This document shows, piece after piece, positions 56,813 through 64,000 of a stretch of DNA of 64,000 nt. This stretch comes from Pomphorhynchus laevis. Taxonomy: Eukaryota > Acanthocephala > Palaeacanthocephala > Echinorhynchida > Pomphorhynchidae. The position numbers were made by a program, and so were the translations under genes. The stretch is taken from assembly GCA_012934845.2 (NCBI GenBank), contig WNNJ02000524.1, forward strand, positions 1 to 64,000, written 5' to 3'. Position 1 is the first letter of the stretch, and each line of letters begins with the position of its first letter. The notes beneath the pieces are model-generated. The model was given only the letters and a program-made list of their open reading frames with translations. It ran no database searches and had not been told where the DNA came from.

Positions 56813-58310
56813 TATTTTTTACTAGCAATTATATCAATTATTTATTTTTGATAATAATTGCTAGTTATTCATAAAATGGATAATAATTGCTAATCATTCA
56901 TAAAATGGATGCTAATGACGCATTTCGTCTGATTAAATTTTTTAAAATTTGTATTATTCTAATACAAAGCATATTATTTATCATTCATAAACATTTCCAA
57001 TTCAAAAGTTTAAATTTATTTTTAATAACAAATTTGAATTTTTACAGTAACCTACTTTAAAATATGTATCCATTAATATTTAATTTTAATAATATTATGT
57101 TGATTTATAATTCTTCGTTATAGAATAGAAAAATCCATTAAAAATAAGCAGAAAGAAATAGTTTCAAGAATACATAGTAGTTTTAATTGATGTTAATTTA
57201 ATGTTCATATCTAGATATATACCTGCTTTATCATAAATATATGTTTTATTAAAAGCAGTGATACCTGGATAAATTTGTTCGCTTATTGAATAAAAGTTAT
57301 TAGAGTTAAATACACATATATCATCAATATATCGAAATATATATTTCATATATTTATATTGTTTAGATCTAGTTTTTACAGTTATGAACAAATTCATATT
57401 CTATAAAGCTTAAAAAAAAGTAAGCTATAATTGGGCTACTATTACCACCCATTGGAACACCTTTTATTTTTCTAAATACGTATGTCCGTACTTTTAATTA
57501 TCGTACTCTTTATCATTATTATTACTACAGGTCATAGCCATAAGGCTGTTTTGACCGCTCACAAAAAAAATTAATATATAATTTAGACTTGTTTTTTGAA
57601 ATGTATTAGCATATATATGTGTATCTTTTTCCAAATATAAAATTAATTTATTTTTCCTACGCCTATTTTAATATCTGCTTTATCTGTTTGGATAAAGAGT
57701 ACTAAAATCGTACGTATTTATATTCTGAAAATTTATTCCTTTTGTGTGTTCTAAAAATTCTTTTGTAGAATTAATACTGAAATAGTGTTTTATAACATTT
57801 AAAAGCACTACATATGAATCTAGGTTTTATTGGATTTTTGTAATTTTGGATTCCAATATAATATAGGTATAGTTTTGTTATCTGATTTAAACTTTATACC
57901 CTTCTTACCCATTATAAAACAATGATTTGTAATAATTGTTTCTCAACTTAACTCACGACGTTCATATGTTGGATTTACATTTAAATCATTAGAATTAACC
58001 TATTTCATTAGTATATCATAATAAAGCTTTTTGCATATGAAGACAAAGTTATTACTTGCTTTGTCAATAGTTGTTATTATATAGTTATGCTTTAATTTAG
58101 TAAGTTCTGTATACATATCTTTATTAATTTGACCTTTCCTTTTATAATTGTTTGTTAATTTCTTTTTATTTTGAATTTTATCAAATGTATAACCTTTCCA
58201 AATGTTTATCGTAGATATATTCGAGCTTTCACTATTAATCAGCTTACTAAAGTAAGCATTTAAGTCATTATATAACGAATTGTAAATTTTATTTATTTTG
58301 TTATTATTAT

Positions 58311-58330
58311 TTAATCTATATTTATACCCT
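58311..58330 (+). repeat. 20-bp target-site duplication, left
   Basis: TTAATCTATATTTATACCCT; the right copy at 59192-59211 differs by one base (C for T). In the uninterrupted paralogue (reverse complement of 13295-13320) the sequence occurs once, so it marks the insertion site. Confidence 0.85.
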
Positions 58331-59191
58331 GTTCAGACGTACCGTTATCGTGTATATGTGGACAACCCAACAATGTGGCACACGCGTTGTCGTGTAAAAA
58401 ATGAGGTTTGCAAATCGCTCGTCATAATTCACTACGCGACATAATACCAAGATATTTGAGCAGGGTTTCTTCGTGCGTAGCGGTCGAACCCGTCCTAGCT
58501 CCAGTACACCCATCGCATGTATTTGATTCGCCTAATACAACAAGAGATCGTGACGCCCGCTCGGATATAGCATGTACAGGTCTCTTGGGAAATGGAAATG
58601 AGCGCTCCTTCATGGTCGTAGTCGTATTCAACTCCAATGCACCTTCCTATTCCCAGAGAACCCCTGCCAATGCACACGGTTATCACGAGATGAGAAAGAG
58701 GAATCGATACCTTGAAAGGATAGTTGATGTGGAGCGAGAGAGTTTCTTCCCACTAACTTTATCGACGAGTGATGGAGCTGGAATTACGGCAAAATTCGTC
58801 ATAAGGACAATTGCGGAAAGAACGGCGGATAAAACGGGCAGGAAATATAATATAATTGTGTCGGAAATTCGCAGATCAATTAGTGTTGCCTTGACCAGGG
58901 CATAATCTCGTTGTCTAAGGGATCCGCGCTACCATGTTCCCGGTTCCTATCAGTTCACCAGCACCCGTCAAATCGACACCCCTACGCAAATATTATCATC
59001 ACAGAATCTCTCTCCGCGCCAAGACCCTGGACTTGAGGGCCACTCTGCCAAAACATGAAACATTAATTTGTTGATATGCATATCAGATTTCGCGGTAGGC
59101 TTGGAGAAGTTTACGAAGATTGACGATTTTCCTCCACTTTAATTATCAATTTTTGTTTGTTATAATAAATTCAATTCATTAAAAAAATTAT
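58331..59191 (+). mobile_element. 5'-truncated restriction-nuclease LINE inserted in the Naiad copy
   Basis: The plus-strand ORF 58408-58905 is the C-terminal nuclease of the family at 23915-26977. It has 'AVEPVLAPVHPSHVFDSP', 'ARSDIACTGLLG', 'YHEMRKRNRYLERI' and 'TLSTSDGAGI'. The central acidic motif F-L-D-I is changed to 'FMVVVVF', so the catalytic Asp is lost. The knuckle just upstream is damaged. The 3' UTR of about 280 bp ends ATTAAAAAAATTA. The 20-bp duplications prove insertion after the Naiad copy was in place. Confidence 0.85.
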
Positions 59192-60229
59192 TTAATCTAC
59201 ATTTATACCCTTTTGATAGCATTTTCCTTAATTCATCGTTTTCAATTAATTCTAGATTATGAGTGCATTATGTTCATTTATTTTATCAGAATTAAGACTT
59301 TTGCAATCGCATTCAGTTTCTATGATGTTTTTAATATTATCGTTACATAGTTATTTTAATTCTTTATTATAATTACAAATTTTTTGTCCTTATGGTGATA
59401 ACAACTTATACCTTATTTTAGGATTATATTTACTTAAATCTGATCCTATTATTTATTTACTTTTAGAATTATTTAAAAGTCTACCTATATTAATGTTATC
59501 TATACATTTATTAATGAAGTTTATAGTTAATGTATATTTTATATTGTTATTATTAACATTTATTGTACGATTATAGTATTTTATATTACAATAACTGTCT
59601 ATTATACAACTTAACCTATCACAATCGTTAATTTATCTTTGATTTATTGAACAAATGATAGAAAACCTTCTTATATTTACATAAAGATCTTTTAGCCTAT
59701 TATCACTTAAAAGTTGTTTTAATATTTCTAATTGTTCATAAATATACTTATCTTTTTTAATATTTTAAGTTTATTTTTCTTATTCCTTCTATTGCCATGA
59801 TTTCTTGGCTTGTGTCTAACCGGATTAATATAATATAATTGTTTATTATGTACTATACTACTTCCGCCAATTCCTTGTACCACGCCATTCAATCCTAATG
59901 GGTACATGGAATTAAGCGTTTTTTTTTCAAAAATCTTCTTTTTCTAATAGTTTTTGATTTAATATTGATATGTTTTCTTCGATAATATGTTCTAAAATAA
60001 ATAATTTACAGTTTTTAATATCATGTCCTATTAATCTCATATGTTTATGAAATATAGTTTGACTATTATGCTGTATATTATATATGTGTTGCCTAAACCT
60101 AGTTTTTAACATTTAATGGACTTAATGATATTTTTGAATAACTGTTGTTGTGATTCTATTAATTTACCATTAATTATTCGTGAATATACACGCAAAAAGA
60201 ATACAAACACGAAATTTGTTGGTTTAATA

Positions 60230-60259
60230 TTTCGACTATCAATTGTAGCCATCATCAGG
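60230..60259 (-). ncRNA. Hammerhead-like motif at the 5' end of a Naiad copy
   Basis: The minus strand reads CTGATGA-T-GGCTA-loop-TAGTC-GAAA then TATTAAACC. Helix II is 5 bp with one G-U. It lies just upstream of the minus-strand Naiad copy, where Penelope pseudo-LTRs would be. Confidence 0.45.
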
Positions 60260-60800
60260 AAAAGTTTTTAATCTAAAAGTGAAATTAACTAATAAATAAA
60301 TCTATAAACAGATTGATCTGCAATATAGATCTGATCTTGTTTTTAATTGTTGAGCTTCAAACTGTTGCCTATTTAATTATATTTGATGTTTATTTCGGGG
60401 CGGAACAGTTTTATTAGATGTGGTTCAGCCAATTTTGAGTTCGTGCTTCCATTGCATTTATAAATAATTTAAAGTCGCATGGGGCAGTTTATCTGCGTCA
60501 TTTTTTTATCGTCATGTTCATATTTTAGGTGTTTGTTTATATTTATATTTTTTGACATTAGTAATTAAGTTACATGTTTTATATCCTGTGTACGAGGCAT
60601 TACAGCGATCTATATTACAACGGAATTGGTAAGCACAGTCGTGGTTTTCTTCTGCTTGAGTATTTTCTCTTTGTGAAAATTAAGAACCTAGATAATGTGA
60701 TATTCTGGAATGTTGATGTGCCTGTTCGGTTTCTTACATCTCACGTGCTGTGAGACTAGGTTATTAAGTATTTTGACATCATCATTAAAGTAATTGTATT
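60260..60800. other. Intergenic, no gene seen
   Basis: No coding signal recognised. Moderately AT-rich. Confidence 0.4.
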
Positions 60801-61395
60801 ATTATTCTTCGTCCGCGACAAGGTGCGCTCGTCTAACTTAATTCTCCGTGACATCCGTCGTATCCGCCCCCTTATCGACTTCCGTTCCTGTATGTATCTT
60901 CTTTTATCGCTTGGTTTCTCTAAAATCGATTACAGCCTCAGCATTTTCGCCAATTCTCCGAAATCCATCATCCTACCCCTACAACGCATAATCAACTCCA
61001 CCGTTCGAGTGCTCTTTCGTCTCCGTCGCTTCGACCACACATCCACATATTTTGCCCAACTCTCCTGGCCCACCATCCACATTAAACTCCGCTTTCTTCT
61101 CGTAACTTTTCGTCTCATCGCTGTTGGCTCCCATCGTTCATCAACCTCTCTTTCTTATACGACACACGTCCCACCTCTCTCTATCACTGCGTTCCCGTAA
61201 TTCCCTCTTACTCTACAATCAAAATTACTCTAACAACTACGGTGTCCGATCCTTACTCGTCACCGCCCCACTCGACGTCCGCCGCGATTTCCCCTATATT
61301 GCATTCAAATTCCGCCTTTGTATCCATCTCCTCGAAACATTATTTAGATTTTTTTTGTTGTTGTGGTCATGTAAGCGTGCGTAGGCACGCATTTG
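60800..61395 (+). mobile_element. L2-like LINE C-terminal fragment
   Basis: Frame 60823-61200 reads 'LILRDIRRIRPLIDFRSC', 'LGFSKIDYSLSIFANSPKS' and 'LPLQRIINSTVRVLFRLRR', then 'QLSWPTIHIKLRF'. These match the conserved end of L2-clade RTs (L-R-x-I-R-R-I-R-P ... S-R-L-D-Y-C-N-S-L ... L-Q-R-V-x-N-A-A-A-R). A frameshift near 61190 moves the end ('LRSRNSLLLYNQNYSNNYGV') into the next frame. It is C-rich and clearly foreign to the local composition. 5'-truncated, with no catalytic motif. Confidence 0.75.
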
Positions 61396-62189
61396 CCACT
61401 TAAAAATAAATCGTTATTTTTAGTGGCTTTACCATACGGCTTAATTTGTCTATGTCGCTTTATACAATTACTAATAGCAATATCTATTATACTCATGTAA
61501 GTTTTGGTTTTTTAAGTTGAATTTTAATTTCTAGTTGAATTTTAAATTCCAACCTCATATGAATTTTAATTTACAGTTTTAATGTAAGCTTTTTATGTAA
61601 GCTTCAACGTTTTTCTTCTTTAAATATGGCAAGTATTACGTCAACAAAGCGCCGATAGTAAATGGGTTTATAATTGTCGTGTGATTCCTTCAAGACGTTA
61701 TTGTCGACACAAGCCATGTAGAAGTCGACAAAAGTAGGTCATTGGGGTGATCCAATTGATACACTATCTTTTTGTACAAAGGTTTTTTGTCAAAGATGAA
61801 TGGGTTTTTTGAATCCCCGTAATTTCTTGCTATCTTTACGATATATATTATTGAATTATTTTCATACCATTGTATTGTTCAATTCGCCAGGTTATTCAAA
61901 TTTACTTAATTCGTAAATAAATGCATTTATGTAATTAGCTGATCTGAATTACAAAAAAAATAATTCATAAAAATGATTTAAAAATAAACATTTAAATCAT
62001 AAAATTTCATTATTTGTATTATATTTTATATTAATTTTTATAAATTAGATTACATTTTGCTTTTGCACTTGCGCGTTGATGTTGTAATTGAAAAACTTAT
62101 GACCCCTCTGTTATTAAAGAATATTTTTGTAAAAAAATTATATAGTAAAAAGTACGTAGACTCGGTTTATTTGATTTGATTTATAAAAA
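61396..62189. other. Intergenic, no gene seen
   Basis: AT-rich. Tail-like ends at 61925 and 62158 (GACTCGGTTTATTTGATTTG). No gene. Confidence 0.4.
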
Positions 62190-62620
62190 TTCATTATATT
62201 TCATTATTTAATGTATTATATTTTATATTATATGGTATGCATGAATGCTCATGCAAAAATATGTTTCTTGTAAATTTAAATATGTCATCTTTACGATATA
62301 AATTAAAAATAGTTTTAATTGATGCTAATTTATTGTTAATATCTAGATATGCACCTTCTTTATCATCAATATTGGTTTTGTTAAGAATAAGGCTTTCTGG
62401 ATAAATGTGTTCACTAATTAAATAAAAATTATTAGAATTAAATACACATATATCATCAATGTATCGAAACATATATTTCATATATTTATATTGTTTAGAT
62501 TTAGTTTTTACACAGTTATGAACAAATTCATATTCTATAAAGCTTAAAAACAAGTCAGCTATAATTAGGCTACTATTACCACCCATTGGAACACATTTTA
62601 CTTGTCTATATGTAAATTGT
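62190..62620 (-). mobile_element. Naiad RT palm fragment
   Basis: A 130-codon minus-strand ORF (62586-62194) with '[20 protein letters not shown]', '[12 protein letters not shown]' and '[20 protein letters not shown]'. Open throughout. It is bounded abruptly on both sides by unrelated sequence. Confidence 0.82.
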
Positions 62621-62796
62621 CCTAAAAAGTTAACTTTATTAAATAATTATAAAGTTAAATTATTAATTTAACTTAATTTACTTGATCACAAGATGATCAA
62701 GCGGGTTGCGAATAATATGAGCCGGACAAGCGGAATTATAAAATAATATAAATAATAAATATCCCCAATTGTATCCCACAATTGGGAATAATATCC

Positions 62797-63713
62797 CCAA
62801 TTGCGGAAACAATCTTTTGTTCCCGCATGGTCATTGAATCTTGCAAAAATAAAATGTTAAAATATATTCATATTTAAAAAGGCAATATTTGGAAACAGAC
62901 GGATAGAACTGCTGTGGGTCCATTCGTTGTACCACATTTTGCTAACCTGTCTGCGGAAAGATGGTTTTATATATAATCTCAATTCAAATGAAAAGTCTGA
63001 ACGAGTTTAAATTAAACCAGAGCACATAGTTCCCAAATTAATTGAGACCAAAGAAAATATGCAGCGTCGATTCATTGTTCAATTATATGTTGAATAAGAG
63101 CCGAATTAACATATTATAACATATCATAAAATAATATAAATAATATAAATATTTGTATTATATGTTATAAATTTTATTTATTTGTGAAGTGTGTTATGTA
63201 TCTAATAATTTATATTTGACAAATGAATTATTTTTCTTCATTTTAGTAAATTTCGTATCACGTTTTAAGTTAAAAGCACTTTTAACCTAAAAGTGATTTC
63301 ATTAATGCTTCCTCCTGATGACTTCTATTCCATAACTGAATACATTGTATTAATTTACTATTTATTAGTCAATTTATAAATTGTCCTATTCGTTTACTAT
63401 GATATTATATTAATACTCATATTTAATCAAACAAAAATTTCAGTTAACTGATATCGCGTAGGATTTTAGTTTCGGAGTAAATTTAATCTTAGCATTTTCT
63501 ACGAGAATAAAAATATATTTGTAAAAAAAATTTTATAATATGTTTTTAAATATTTTTAAAAAAATATCTGGTGGTCAATCTGTTGACCACAAGACAAAAC
63601 ATTTATAACCAAAAAGAATTGATTTTATGACCTCAAATCCTAATTCTGATACAACGTCTCTTATTAATTAGTCAATTCACAAAAATTAACTTTTATTTCA
63701 AATTTTAATTTTT
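62797..63713 (-). repeat. Inverted repeat pair 2, right copy
   Basis: Reverse complement of 28657-29572, with only scattered differences seen. Beyond 63713 another tail copy follows (GACCTCTAATCCTTATTC at 63799), after a small palindrome (TTGCCA ... TGGCAA, 63713-63731). Confidence 0.8.
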
Positions 63714-64000
63714 TGCCAATACGACTGGCAAAAAGAATTGTTTTTTAAACTTTTTGTTGTTTTATTAAACTTTTTTAACCAAAGAGAATTGTTTTTTATG
63801 ACCTCTAATCCTTATTCATTTACAGTATGTTATTTATTAGTCAATTCATAAAAATTGACTTTTATTTTATATATTAATTAAAAAAGAGGTATTTACAGTT
63901 CTTTTCAATTTTATAGTCAAAAAAGTTTGACTATTTAATTTTTTTTTATTTCCATTTTATCTGATTTTATTTATATAAAATTGAATTTATTTATTTTATA

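Larger units (their letters stand above)
56930..60200 (-). mobile_element. Long Naiad-type copy, N-terminal nuclease end to RT
   Basis: Read leftward from 60200: nuclease end ('TRFRQHIYNIQHN', '[18 protein letters not shown]', 60112-59927), basic linker, CxC region (59340-59290), fingers (58130-57830), palm ('[12 protein letters not shown]' equivalent, 57397-57164) and decayed last codons and tail to 56930. Many frame changes and stops. An 861-bp insertion of the restriction-nuclease LINE sits at 58331-59191. This is the longest copy in the window and shows the permuted order nuclease - CxC - RT on one strand. A hammerhead-like motif lies at its 5' end. Confidence 0.8.

Overview
The window is AT-rich DNA (roughly three quarters A+T) from an animal nuclear genome. 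The evidence is spliced GT-AG genes, a metazoan WDR33 homologue, a muscle-type myosin essential light chain, a four-membrane-span claudin/PMP22-like protein, a eukaryotic tRNA-Glu, and a dense load of retroelements typical of invertebrates (Penelope-like elements, several LINE groups, a tRNA-derived SINE, a Ty3/gypsy fossil). The sequence does not fix the phylum.

Host genes are few. Positions 1189-16572 (+) hold the last eight exons of a WDR33/Pfs2-type polyadenylation factor, with introns swollen by transposons. Then come a claudin-like membrane protein (31888-32550, +), a tRNA-Glu(UUC) (40929-40999, -), a possible terminal exon (41556-41651, -), an essential myosin light chain (46255-46734, -) and an unidentified conserved-looking ORF (47288-47500, -).

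Nearly everything else is mobile DNA. The main family is a Penelope-like element whose GIY-YIG endonuclease remnant lies N-terminal to the reverse transcriptase, joined by a Cys-x-Cys segment. That is the domain order of the permuted Naiad clade. At least a dozen fragments lie in both orientations, often head-to-head or tail-to-tail, and share a 3' tail with a conserved hairpin. A second, canonical Penelope family (C-terminal GIY-YIG) is present as endonuclease fragments, and hammerhead-like motifs (CUGANGA, helix, GAAA) are scattered across the window. A third family encodes a Cys-rich N-terminus, a YADD reverse transcriptase, a Cys/His knuckle and a PD-(D/E)XK-like restriction-type nuclease. 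Five copies are seen. One is near full length (26977 to 23915, -), and one is inserted in a Naiad copy with a 20-bp target duplication.

Other LINEs: a nearly whole APE-type LINE with a gag-like ORF1 (48623-52497, 13-bp target duplications, one internal stop in ORF2), a truncated copy with a 41-bp target duplication (20984-21646), an L2-like tail (60810-61390), and smaller tails at 9350, 35430 and 36725. Non-coding structure includes two long inverted repeat pairs (28255/40034 and 28657/63713), a 0.65-kb direct repeat (32955 and 56160), a 438-bp tandem duplication (42082), a 12-bp minisatellite (about 30950-31535) and several perfect palindromes.
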